Positions 7,429 through 13,632 of a stretch of 17,784 nt of DNA are shown here, piece after piece (position 1 is the first letter of the stretch; each line of letters begins with the position of its first letter). Under the pieces are notes generated by a model. That model saw nothing but the letters and a program-made list of their open reading frames with translations. It made no database searches and was not told where the DNA came from. The DNA is from Alphaproteobacteria bacterium (GTDB lineage Bacteria; Pseudomonadota; Alphaproteobacteria; Geminicoccales; Geminicoccaceae), in contig JALSGW010000212.1 of the NCBI GenBank assembly GCA_026982585.1, positions 1 to 17,784 on the forward strand. The letters run 5' to 3'. Position numbers and translations under genes: made by a program.

Positions 7429-7456
7429 TTTGGCCTTGTCGGCGGGATGATATATT
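7429..7456 (+). promoter_or_regulatory. Possible promoter for the export lipoprotein
   Basis: TATATT (7451-7456) is the most AT-rich hexamer of the gap and lies 16 bases after TTTGGC (7429-7434), a poor -35 match. It falls just after the tandem hairpins and about 60 bases before the export gene start. Weak but plausible. Confidence 0.35.
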
Positions 7457-7515
7457 GAGGTGCGGCGGAAGCGGGTCCCGCCACGGCTGGGTGGAAGCGG
7501 TATGAGGTGCGCATG

Positions 7516-8094
7516 ATGCGACGTGCTTGGACGGGACTGGTCGGCGTCCTGTTGTTGCTTGCGGCCTGCACCAGCTCGCCCACCATCGCTCCGGAGCCGC
7601 AGGCGATCGGCGGCGGGTCGGTGGTGCAGCTGCCGGAGGAGCCCTATCGCCTCGGGCCGGGCGACCAGGTGCGGGTGGTGGTGTTCCGCCACGAGGATCT
7701 GTCGGGCGAGTTCGAGCTCGACGGCAACGGTTCCTTCTCCATGCCGCTGATCGGCGAGGTGCGGGCGAACGGGCTGACGGCACGCGAGCTCGAGGAGACC
7801 ATCGCCAACCTCTACGCGGACGGTTATCTGGTCAATCCGGTGGTGAGCGTGGAGGTGCTCACCTACCGCCCGTTCTACATCCTGGGCGAGGTCAACAATC
7901 CCGGCCAGTACGAGTACGAGGCCGGCATGACGGTGTTGAATGCGGTCGCCAAGGCGGGCGGCTTCACCTACCGGGCCAAGCAGGACGGCATCCTGCTGCA
8001 GCGCGGCGGCGCCGGCACGCCGCCGGTGGTGGTCTCGGGCAACACCCGCATCCAGCCGGGCGACATCATCACGGTGCCGGAGCGGTTCTTCTGA
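7516..8094 (+). CDS. Polysaccharide export lipoprotein (Poly_export plus SLBB)
   Basis: A short Wza/KpsD-family outer-membrane export protein, 192 aa. Residues 1-18 are a lipoprotein signal ending in the lipobox 'LLAAC' (acylated Cys18). The Poly_export domain follows: 'YRLGPGDQVRVVVFRHEDLSG' (44-64), 'FSMPLIGEVRANGLTARELEE' and 'NPVVSVEVLTYR' (107-118). One SLBB-like repeat then runs from 'FYILGEVNNPGQYEYEAGMTVLNAVAKAGG' to 'RIQPGDIITVPERFF'. The protein lacks the long C-terminal SLBB series and amphipathic helix of E. coli Wza, so another protein, perhaps the barrel upstream, must complete the pore. GAGGTG (7504-7509) supports the ATG at 7516; ATG 7513 and GTG 7507 are in frame. No polymerase, flippase or tyrosine autokinase is in the window, so this is a detached part of an export system. 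Confidence 0.92.
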   Translation: MRRAWTGLVGVLLLLAACTSSPTIAPEPQAIGGGSVVQLPEEPYRLGPGDQVRVVVFRHEDLSGEFELDGNGSFSMPLIGEVRANGLTARELEETIANLYADGYLVNPVVSVEVLTYRPFYILGEVNNPGQYEYEAGMTVLNAVAKAGGFTYRAKQDGILLQRGGAGTPPVVVSGNTRIQPGDIITVPERFF

Positions 8095-8184
8095 GCCTCA
8101 CGCGCTGTCGCGCGGCAGGGGCCCGGCGGTGGGGGTGCATGGACGGCGCGCGGTCCGCCGCGGCGTTGCAGACCGGCCCCTCCC

Positions 8185-8213
8185 TTGTCGCTCGGGCTTG
8201 CGGTGGTTAGATA
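8185..8213 (+). promoter_or_regulatory. Possible promoter of tRNA-Ser
   Basis: TTGTCG (8185-8190) and TAGATA (8208-8213) are separated by 17 bases and lie 16 bases before the mature tRNA. Both hexamers match the sigma-70 consensus only partly. The 8095-8184 stretch before it holds GC-rich short inverted repeats but no gene. Confidence 0.4.
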
Positions 8214-8229
8214 GCGGCGTGGATCCGGC

Positions 8230-8319
8230 GGAGGGATGCCGGAGCGGTCGAACGGGGCGGTCTCGAAAACCGTTGTACCCTTGCGGGTACCGAGGGTTCG
8301 AATCCCTCTCCCTCCGCCA
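8230..8319 (+). tRNA. tRNA-Ser(CGA)
   Basis: A 90-base class II tRNA. The acceptor stem is GGAGGGA (8230-8236) with TCCCTCC (8309-8315), discriminator G and encoded CCA (8317-8319). The anticodon stem GCGGT/ACCGT encloses the loop CTCGAAA, giving anticodon CGA (8264-8266), which reads UCG serine codons. A long variable arm (around TTGTACCCTTGCGGGTACC) precedes the T arm GAGGG-TTCGAAT-CCCTC. All stems pair, so I regard it as functional. It separates core-looking genes on the left from looser DNA on the right; tRNA 3' ends are common integration sites, though I found no matching direct repeat to the right. Confidence 0.97.
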
Positions 8320-8676
8320 GAGGCCCCTGGACGGGCCGATGTTCCGCCTGCAGGCCGGCGTTGTGTGAACCGCACGGATCGAGAGGGGTCCAAAGCGGCC
8401 AACCGATCCCGCCGATCGGGCGCGGGTCTTTTCCGCTCCGGGCCGACGTGGCCCGGCCAGGCGAGGCGCCCGCCGTGGCTTCGGTGCACGCGCACCTTCC
8501 GGCATCATGGAGCGACGAGCGGCGCAGGCGTTCGCCGCTGAGATCCGCGCGCCCGGGCGGGCGCATCCGGCATCGCGCGAACATCCGAAAGCGGCCTCCC
8601 ATCTCGGGCGCAGCGCCGTTGCGGCGGGGTCGTGCCGAGGTTTGCCGACTTCAGGCGGGATCGCTCGAGCCTCCCG
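8320..8676. other. Gene-poor gap between tRNA-Ser and the HxlR regulator
   Basis: No convincing gene on either strand. Open frames here run across the tRNA or have no ribosome site or family resemblance. Contents I can point to: hairpins at 8322-8337 (GGCCC/GGGCC), 8403-8419, 8438-8456 and 8483-8496 (GGTGC-ACGC-GCACC). No repeat of the tRNA 3' end and no integrase remnant is visible. Confidence 0.6.
8403..8432 (+). terminator. Candidate tRNA terminator
   Basis: CCGATC (8403-8408) pairs with GATCGG (8414-8419) across CCGCC, followed eight bases later by TCTTTT (8427-8432). A second perfect GC stem, CCGGGCC with GGCCCGG (8438-8456), follows it. Either could end the tRNA transcript. Confidence 0.35.
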
Positions 8677-9051
8677 TCATGCCGCCGGACTCCGGGTCCC
8701 CTGCGGTGCGGGCTCCGCTTCCGCGCCCGCCGCGAACTCGCGTTCGAGCGCCTCGATCTGGTCGATGATCGGGATGAAGCGGTGTCCGAACTCCGTAAGC
8801 TGATATTCGACCCGCGGCGGGGATTCGGGATAGACGGTCCGCTCGACGATGCCATAGCGGGCGAGCTTGCGCAGGCGCTCGTTGAGCACCTTGGTGCTGA
8901 TTCCGGGAAGCGCGCGTTGCAGCGCACCCGGCCGGCGGATACCCCGGCGAAGCTCCCGCAACAGGCTCACGGTCCACTTGCAGCCGACGATCTCTTCGAC
9001 CATGCGCGCGACCTTGGGCGCGCCGCGGTCGGAGGTTCTTTTCTTTTGCAT
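8677..9051 (-). CDS. HxlR-family winged-helix transcriptional regulator
   Basis: A 124-residue DNA-binding protein of the HxlR group (MarR-like winged helix, acts as a dimer). Landmarks: 'IVGCKWTVSLLRELRRGIRRPGALQRALPGISTKVLNERLRKLARYGIVERTV...PPRVEYQLTEFG', that is, the 'gcKWt..iL..L..g..RF.eL.r.lpgIs.k.Lt.rLreLe..GlveR.vy....p.veY.Lt..G' pattern through residues 21-88. Cys24 replaces the usual Gly/Asp just before 'KWT'; HxlR regulators such as YodB and HypR sense quinones or disulfide stress through an N-terminal Cys, so a redox role is possible. The ATG at 9051 has AGAGG eight bases upstream; the longer reading to 9126 has no such site. It is divergent from the cytochrome P460 gene, with inverted and direct repeats between, a typical layout for autoregulation plus control of the neighbour. 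Confidence 0.9.
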   Translation of the reverse strand: MQKKRTSDRGAPKVARMVEEIVGCKWTVSLLRELRRGIRRPGALQRALPGISTKVLNERLRKLARYGIVERTVYPESPPRVEYQLTEFGHRFIPIIDQIEALEREFAAGAEAEPAPQGTRSPAA

Positions 9052-9063
9052 GCAACAACCTCT

Positions 9064-9102
9064 ACCGAAATGTGCCGATCTCACCGAAATGAACGTATTT
9101 CG
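9064..9102. promoter_or_regulatory. Candidate HxlR operator
   Basis: A perfect dyad CGAAAT-GAACGT-ATTTCG occupies 9085-9102. Its left half is part of ACCGAAATG (9083-9091), which is repeated directly at 9064-9072, 19 bases earlier. The AT-rich island stands out in GC-rich DNA, sits between the divergent HxlR and P460 genes and is spaced about two helical turns, as expected for paired dimer sites. Binding by this regulator is inferred. Confidence 0.6.
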
Positions 9103-9183
9103 CGCTGCCGCCCTCCCTGTTTCCATACCTCACACCAGACCCCATGATGCGCGGCTTGCGTAGGCGATCGAAGGAGGGAGCGC

Positions 9184-9672
9184 ATGCGCAAAGCGACCCT
9201 GGTCCTGTTCCTGGTCGGCGCGACGGCGTTGGTGGCCGCCGCCGCCACCGACGAGCAGACGACGGTCCCCTATCCGGACGGCTACCGCGACTGGCGGCAT
9301 GTCAAATCGATGGTGATCGAAGAGGGCCATCCGCTGTACGAGTCGTTCGGCGGCATCCACCACATCTATGCCAACGCCAAGGCCCTCGAGGGCTACCGCA
9401 GCGGCTCCTTTCCCGATGGATCGGTGCTCGTGTTCGACCTGCTCGAGGCGGTTCGCGCCGACAATGCCATCACGGAGGGAAGGCGCAAGGTGGTGGGCGT
9501 GATGGTCAAGGATCGGCGCCGCTATGCCGCGACGGGTGGCTGGGGGTTCGAAGCCTTCAAGGGCGACAGCCGCAGCGAACGGCTGGTCGGCGCCAATGCC
9601 GAGAGCGCGTGTTTCGCATGCCATGCGGTGCAAGCCGAGACGGACTACGTGTTCAGCAGCCTCCGTCCCTGA
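9184..9672 (+). CDS. Cytochrome P460 family protein
   Basis: A periplasmic monoheme c-type protein of 162 aa. Residues 1-21 are a Sec signal peptide. The mature part has the P460 pattern: 'YPDGYRDWRHVKSMVI' (30-45), 'HHIYANAKALEGYRSGSFPDGSVLVFDL' (59-86), 'VVGVMVKDRRRYAATGGWGFEAFKGDS' (103-129) and the heme site 'CFACH' with Cys143, Cys146 and His147. P460 enzymes oxidise hydroxylamine, sometimes with NO, using a heme cross-linked to a lysine; relatives lacking the cross-link (cytochrome c'-beta) only bind gases. Lys66 or Lys109 could be the cross-linking residue but I cannot decide from sequence alone. GGAGG stands about seven bases before the ATG. It is divergent from the HxlR gene and followed by a strong hairpin. 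Family is secure; physiological substrate is not. Confidence 0.92.
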   Translation: MRKATLVLFLVGATALVAAAATDEQTTVPYPDGYRDWRHVKSMVIEEGHPLYESFGGIHHIYANAKALEGYRSGSFPDGSVLVFDLLEAVRADNAITEGRRKVVGVMVKDRRRYAATGGWGFEAFKGDSRSERLVGANAESACFACHAVQAETDYVFSSLRP

Positions 9673-9692
9673 ACCCGAGGCCCGCCAGCCCG

Positions 9693-9722
9693 GACCGCGG
9701 GCCGTACAGGCGGCCCGTGGTC
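9693..9722 (+). terminator. Strong hairpin after the P460 gene
   Basis: GACCGCGGGCCG (9693-9704) pairs with CGGCCCGTGGTC (9711-9722) over a TACAGG loop: twelve pairs, one of them G-T. It starts 20 bases after the P460 stop. The following GCGGCTTT is only a weak U tract. Good candidate for termination or 3' end protection of the P460 message. Confidence 0.6.
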
Positions 9723-9743
9723 GCGGCTTTCGAAGATCTGCGC

Positions 9744-9765
9744 CACCTTTGCATACGCATAGGTG
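9744..9765. promoter_or_regulatory. 22-base imperfect palindrome upstream of the diheme cytochrome
   Basis: CACCT-T-TGC-ATAC-GCA-T-AGGTG reads almost the same on both strands (18 of 22 positions). It lies 258 bases before the diheme cytochrome start, within a 350-base gap (9673-10022) that otherwise shows only the hairpin at 9693-9722 and no gene. It could be an operator or a second hairpin of the P460 terminator region; it does not resemble the 9085-9102 dyad. Confidence 0.4.
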
Positions 9766-10022
9766 TCGAGCGGGCGACCTGGCCGCGCACGGTGGCGGCG
9801 CGGTCGGTCGCGCGCGGTTCGCAAGCCCCGAAGCCAGATATGGGCGGCCGCAATTCGCGCCCGGCCCGGTGACGGTCCCGGTCGCGCACCAGTCGGAGCA
9901 GGCTTCGGGCGGGTGGTCCCACTCCGCCCGCTCCGATCCGGGGGCACGCCGCCACATCTGTCCTTGCCACAAAGCGGCCCGTGCGGCAGTCTGGCCGGAA
10001 TGTACCCAAGCAGGGGGATATC

Positions 10023-10901
10023 ATGCACAGGCTGATCCGATGGACGCTCGCGGCCGGCGCGGGGGTGGTGCTGTTTGCCGCAGCAGGGGCGGCTGCGGTC
10101 TATTTGCTCACCCAATCGCATCGCGAGAGGATCTACGATATCCGTCCGGACCCGGTCGCGATCCCGGACGGTGCGGAGGCGCTCGCCCGCGGCGAGCATG
10201 TCGCCACCATCCGGGGGTGCCGCGAATGTCACGGCGCCGATCTCGGCGGTCGCGTGTTCATCGATGATCCCATGGTGGGGCGGATCATCGCCCCCAATCT
10301 CACCCGGGGCGCGGGCGGGATCCGGGATTTCGCGGTCGCGGACCTGCTTCGGGCGATCCGCCACGGCGTAGGGCCCGACGGCCGTTCGCTTTTGTTCATG
10401 CCCTCCTTCGAGTTCTGGTATCTCGGGGATGAGGACGTGGGAGCGCTGATCGCCTGGATCCGGAGCCTGCCGCCGGTCGACAACGACCTCGGCGAATCCT
10501 CGCTGGCGCTTCCCATCCGGGCCATCTATCTGTTCACCGAGGAGATGGATCTCTTTGCCGCCGAGCTCATCGATCACACGGCAAGGCGGCCGCCGGCGCC
10601 GGCTCCGGAGGTGAGCGTCGCCTACGGCCGCTATCTCGCCTGGAGCTGTGTCGGCTGCCACGGCCGCACGCTCGAGGGCGGTCCGATCCCGGGCCGTCCG
10701 CCCGACTGGCCGCCGGCATCCGACCTCACCTCAAAGGGGCCGCTCGCCGCTTGGAGCGAGGAGCAGTTCGTCGCCACCATCCGCAGCGGCACCACGCCGG
10801 ACGGGCGCGCGCTGAATAGCGCATACATGCCCTGGCACGTGTTCGCCAACATGACGGATGCCGAGCTCGCCGCGCTTTGGCGCTATCTGCGCACCTTGTA
10901 A
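10023..10901 (+). CDS. Membrane-anchored diheme cytochrome c
   Basis: A 292-residue electron-transfer protein with an uncleaved-looking N-terminal membrane segment (about residues 7-29) that places two cytochrome c domains in the periplasm. Heme 1 is bound by 'GCRECH' (Cys66, Cys69, His70), heme 2 by 'SCVGCH' (Cys209, Cys212, His213). Candidate axial Met residues are Met126 in 'LLFMPSFEF' and Met269 in 'AYMPWHVF'. The domain style ('RGEHVATIRGCRECHGADLGG', 'DLTSKGPLAAWSEEQFV', 'MTDAELAALWRYLRTL') is that of cytochrome subunits serving alcohol or sugar dehydrogenases. An AGGGGGA ribosome site precedes the ATG. No dehydrogenase is adjacent; the closest possible partner is the P460 protein upstream, whose electrons it could carry to the respiratory chain, but this is inference. 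The gene converges on the nuclease-like gene. Confidence 0.92.
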   Translation: MHRLIRWTLAAGAGVVLFAAAGAAAVYLLTQSHRERIYDIRPDPVAIPDGAEALARGEHVATIRGCRECHGADLGGRVFIDDPMVGRIIAPNLTRGAGGIRDFAVADLLRAIRHGVGPDGRSLLFMPSFEFWYLGDEDVGALIAWIRSLPPVDNDLGESSLALPIRAIYLFTEEMDLFAAELIDHTARRPPAPAPEVSVAYGRYLAWSCVGCHGRTLEGGPIPGRPPDWPPASDLTSKGPLAAWSEEQFVATIRSGTTPDGRALNSAYMPWHVFANMTDAELAALWRYLRTL

Positions 10902-10939
10902 GGCCTTTCGGGCGCGCCGGGGAGGGGGCCGCGCCGGCG

Positions 10940-10961
10940 GGCCCGGTCGCAGCGACGGGCC
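10940..10961. terminator. Possible bidirectional hairpin between convergent genes
   Basis: GGCCCG (10940-10945) pairs with CGGGCC (10956-10961); an inner TCGC/GCGA pair is also possible. It sits midway in the 111-base gap between the diheme cytochrome stop and the nuclease-like stop. No T run on either side. Confidence 0.3.
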
Positions 10962-11012
10962 GGTGGGGCGGGTATCGGGGCAGTGCCGCATGCGACGCGC
11001 CGCCCAACCCCC

Positions 11013-11927
11013 TCACGCCGGGGATGGGATCGGATCGGGGGCGCGTCGGATGCGCCCGCGCAGGTGGTCGGCGAGGGAATCGGGCGTGCACAGCGCCATG
11101 CGCGCCTGGACCGCCAGCGCGTCCGCGAACCGCAACGCCTCCTTGTGGGCGCACAACAGGATCGCATCCTCCGGTTGGTCGCAGAGATGCGTGGAGGTGC
11201 GGCGCAGGGTCGGCAGGCGTCGTGCGAAACCGTTGGTGGTCTTGGCCTCGATCCACAGCAGGCGGTCGTTCACCAGCGCCACCAGGTCGAGCTCGAAGTC
11301 GTCCCCCTCGGGCAGGGTCACCTGGATGCGCCGGAGATGGAGGATGGGGGCCGCGGCCAGATGCTGGCAGCTTGCGAGCGCGGTCTCGGCGTAGATTTCG
11401 AGCCACTCGCCGGTGAAGAAGCTGATGGCCCTGGGATCCACGGGCGGCGCGCAATAGAGCTCGCGCACGGGGGACTTGCGGTACTTGAAGGCCGGCAACA
11501 GCTCCGCCTTGTGGGCCAGGTCCACGAGCAGGGTGATGTCGGCGATCTGCTGGGCCGGATAGGGTTTGAGGTCCATGTGGATCATCTCGCGGGTGGATTG
11601 GGCGCGCTTGATGGCGTCGATCAGGGGTACGAGGTTGGGATATTTGTCGGCGATCAGCCGCGCGAGCTTTGCGAGTTCGGGATCGATCCGGCCACCGGCC
11701 ACCACCGCCTTCACCCGCAAACCGGCCGCCTCGAGCCTGCCAACCAGCGCCTCGGCGCCGGCATGCGCCCCGTCCGCGGGCGGGTTCGACGACGGGGGCG
11801 CCGCGCTCCGGGCAGCGCTCTCCTCCGCGTCGGTCGACGGGGCAGGATGAGCGAGCTGGTGGGTGAGCCGCACCGCTTCGGCGAGCAGCGCGGCAAGCTG
11901 CCTGTAGAGATCGTCGCGGTTCGCCAT
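11013..11927 (-). CDS. Card1/DUF1887-like PD-(D/E)XK nuclease-domain protein without a visible CARF domain
   Basis: A 304-residue protein whose second half resembles the nuclease domain of Card1/Can2 (DUF1887). 'AISFFTGEWLEIYAETAL' (167-184) matches the 'fl.GgWLEeyv' helix, and 'DDFELDLVALVNDRLLWIEAKT' (209-230) gives the catalytic Asp214, Glu227-x-Lys229 of the PD-(D/E)XK fold, followed by a Thr-rich strand and 'AILLCAHKEALRFADAL'. In CRISPR-linked Card1 a CARF domain that binds cyclic tetra-adenylate precedes this. Here the N-terminus is instead a short heptad-like helix (5-25), a low-complexity Ala/Ser/Pro linker (28-57) and a helical domain (about 60-150) I do not recognise. A perfect GGAGGAGG site fixes the ATG at 11927. 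No CRISPR, cas or cyclase gene is near. Likely DNA- or RNA-cutting, possibly defensive; both are inferred. Confidence 0.75.
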   Translation of the reverse strand: MANRDDLYRQLAALLAEAVRLTHQLAHPAPSTDAEESAARSAAPPSSNPPADGAHAGAEALVGRLEAAGLRVKAVVAGGRIDPELAKLARLIADKYPNLVPLIDAIKRAQSTREMIHMDLKPYPAQQIADITLLVDLAHKAELLPAFKYRKSPVRELYCAPPVDPRAISFFTGEWLEIYAETALASCQHLAAAPILHLRRIQVTLPEGDDFELDLVALVNDRLLWIEAKTTNGFARRLPTLRRTSTHLCDQPEDAILLCAHKEALRFADALAVQARMALCTPDSLADHLRGRIRRAPDPIPSPA

Positions 11928-12062
11928 CGGGCCTCCTCCCTTCGCACAGACCCCATCGGGGGCGCTTTGGGCCGTGCCGGCGCCTTGCAGGACAGAAATA
12001 CATGTTCCGAGCGCGCGGCGAACCGGCGACAAGCTTGCCGACACTGTGATCGATACGGGAGT

Positions 12063-12113
12063 CGGCCTTGCGGCCGCGTCTTGAGCCGTGGAGGGGGCGC
12101 CCGGCGACGGGCG
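12063..12113 (-). terminator. Hairpins downstream of the J-domain gene
   Basis: CGCCCG (12098-12103) and CGGGCG (12108-12113) enclose a four-base loop starting seven bases beyond the J-domain stop; CGGCC/GGCCG (12063-12076) follows. Neither has a U tract on the minus strand. The rest of the gap up to 11928 holds the nuclease gene's leader and no other gene. Confidence 0.35.
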
Positions 12114-12119
12114 GTGCCG

Positions 12120-12860
12120 TCATCGGCGGTCGTTGGCCCGGCGCTTGAGCAACAATTCCCTGGCCCGGTTGAGCTGGGTGGCGAGGAAGCTGGTGCCGCC
12201 GTGGTCGGGGTGGAGCTTGGCCATCAGCCGGCGGTAGGCGGCCTTGATCTCCTCCTCGCTGGCTCCGGGCTCGAGCCCCAGGATGGCATAGGCGGTGCGC
12301 TCGTCCATCGGCATGGCCGCAGAGGGGCCGGATTCCCCCTGCGCTCCGCCCGCAGCCCCATCCCAGCTGCGCCAGTTCGGATCCCGCCGGTCGAGATAGG
12401 CCTCGAGCAGCTGCTGGCCCTGGGGATCGGCCGCCGCCAGTTCCCGGTAAAGGGCGAGCAGCTCCTCCGGCCCCAGGCTCGACAGGCGGCGCCCCTGGAG
12501 CGGTCCGGCGAGCACCCGCCCGTCGAGTTCCCCGCTCTGCCGGTCCAGTTCCATCTCCAGCATGGCGGTGCGGATGCGCGAGGTTGCGGCCGCAGAGCCG
12601 TGGGGTTCCTCCTCGAGCGGATCGGCTCCGCGGCGCGCGCGCATCAGCGAGCGCACCGCCATGGCGGTCGCCGCCAGGGTGACGAGGGCGAGGCCGAAGC
12701 GGCCCATCCAGATCAGGCCGGTGGAGGCGAGGGCGCTGAACACCGCGACGAAGGTGCGCACCGCCTGGGCGAGGTCCGTGGGGGAGACGGTGCTAAGCCA
12801 GCGCGCGAGCCACCACAACAGGAAAAGGGCGAGGATTCCCGCGAGCAGGTAGAAGGCCAT
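12120..12860 (-). CDS. Membrane-anchored J-domain protein
   Basis: A 246-residue co-chaperone. Two N-terminal hydrophobic stretches (about 2-18 and 37-67) anchor it in the membrane; a central acidic linker ('RRGADPLEEEPHGS') and a helical segment with 'GRRLSSLGPEELLALYRELAA' follow; the C-terminal J domain (183-246) contains 'AYAILGLEPGASEEEIKAAYRRLMAKLHPDHGGTS' with the invariant HPD at 217-219. The ending 'TQLNRARELLLKRR' is of the Tim14/Pam18 type common in alphaproteobacterial J proteins. It would stimulate a DnaK ATPase at the inner membrane. The ATG lies three bases after the VWA stop codon, so the two genes are surely cotranscribed. Identity as a J protein is firm; client is unknown. 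Confidence 0.93.
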   Translation of the reverse strand: MAFYLLAGILALFLLWWLARWLSTVSPTDLAQAVRTFVAVFSALASTGLIWMGRFGLALVTLAATAMAVRSLMRARRGADPLEEEPHGSAAATSRIRTAMLEMELDRQSGELDGRVLAGPLQGRRLSSLGPEELLALYRELAAADPQGQQLLEAYLDRRDPNWRSWDGAAGGAQGESGPSAAMPMDERTAYAILGLEPGASEEEIKAAYRRLMAKLHPDHGGTSFLATQLNRARELLLKRRANDRR

Positions 12861-12863
12861 GGC

Positions 12864-13559
12864 TCAACGCACCTGGGAGGCGATGAGCTTGACCGCGGCG
12901 GTGGACTTGCCGGCGATCCGCTGCAGCGCCTCCTGGCCGCCCGCGGCATAGGCCGCGACCGCTTTGAGCAGCTCGGCGAGCTCCCGCGGCGCGCCGGCGT
13001 CGAAACGGCAGTGGGCGCCGCCCGTGAGCTGGGCGATGTGGCGGAAGGCGCGGGTGGCGTTGGCGTCGTCGCCTTCCTGGAAGAGGAACGCCCGCACCCC
13101 GAGGATGCCCAGCTCTCCCGCAAGCCGCCCCAGCTCGTCGATGTCCTCCTCGCAACAATCGCCGATGAACACCAGGGCGTGCACCCGGCGTTTTCGGGTC
13201 TCGTTGCGGGCATGGCGGAGGATGCGCCGGATCTGGGTCTGGCCGGCGCGACAGGTCACCCGGGTCATGAGGTCGATCAGCGCGCGGGGGTCCTGGACCC
13301 AGCGGCTCGCCTTGCATTCGTCGAAACCGCGGTAGAAGGCGAGCTGCACCTCGAGCCCGCCGAGCCGCGCCGCCTCGGCGAACATCTCCCCGGTCACCCG
13401 CGCCGCCCGGTCCCAGGTGGGCTCGCGGGAGGCGGTGGCATCGAGGGCGAAAATGAGCCTGCCCCCTCCGCCCGGCGGCCTTTTCGGCAGCCGTTGCACC
13501 TCGGCGAGAAAACGCGCCACATCGTCGGCGCCGGCCGGGGACAGCTCTCCCTTCTTCAT
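12864..13559 (-). CDS. VWA-domain protein
   Basis: A cytoplasmic von Willebrand factor A domain protein of 231 aa. The MIDAS start is 'LIFALDATASREPTWDRAA' with 'DATAS' at 40-44 for 'DxSxS'; later strands are 'LEVQLAFYRGFDECKAS', 'HALVFIGDCCEEDIDELGRLAGELG' and 'GVRAFLFQEGDDANATRAFRHIAQLTGG', the typical Rossmann-like order with the distal MIDAS Asp in 'GDCCEED'. Such single VWA proteins in Alphaproteobacteria are paired with the J-domain gene, as here. The start is uncertain: TTG at 13568 and ATG at 13559 are both in frame and neither has a well-spaced ribosome site. Function is unknown; metal-dependent protein binding is the family property. Confidence 0.88.
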   Translation of the reverse strand: MKKGELSPAGADDVARFLAEVQRLPKRPPGGGGRLIFALDATASREPTWDRAARVTGEMFAEAARLGGLEVQLAFYRGFDECKASRWVQDPRALIDLMTRVTCRAGQTQIRRILRHARNETRKRRVHALVFIGDCCEEDIDELGRLAGELGILGVRAFLFQEGDDANATRAFRHIAQLTGGAHCRFDAGAPRELAELLKAVAAYAAGGQEALQRIAGKSTAAVKLIASQVR

Positions 13560-13632
13560 AGCCTTCAATGTGAGCGCGAACCGGCCGCTGTCCAGGTGGT
13601 ACCCGGCTCGCCGAGGACAAGGGCCCGTCCGC

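Noticed and set aside
8098..8508. Minus-strand frames containing 'RRERDSNPRYPQGYNGF' and 'EGEGFEPSVPARVQRF'
   Set aside because: These are the well-known false proteins read from the antisense strand of tRNA-Ser.
8677..9126. Longer HxlR reading starting at 9126 (with 'RGCC' upstream)
   Set aside because: It would code across the operator region and has no ribosome site; the ATG at 9051 has one and fits the family's start.
11013..12044. Longer nuclease-like reading from 12044
   Set aside because: The perfect GGAGGAGG before the ATG at 11927 marks the start; the extra residues match nothing.
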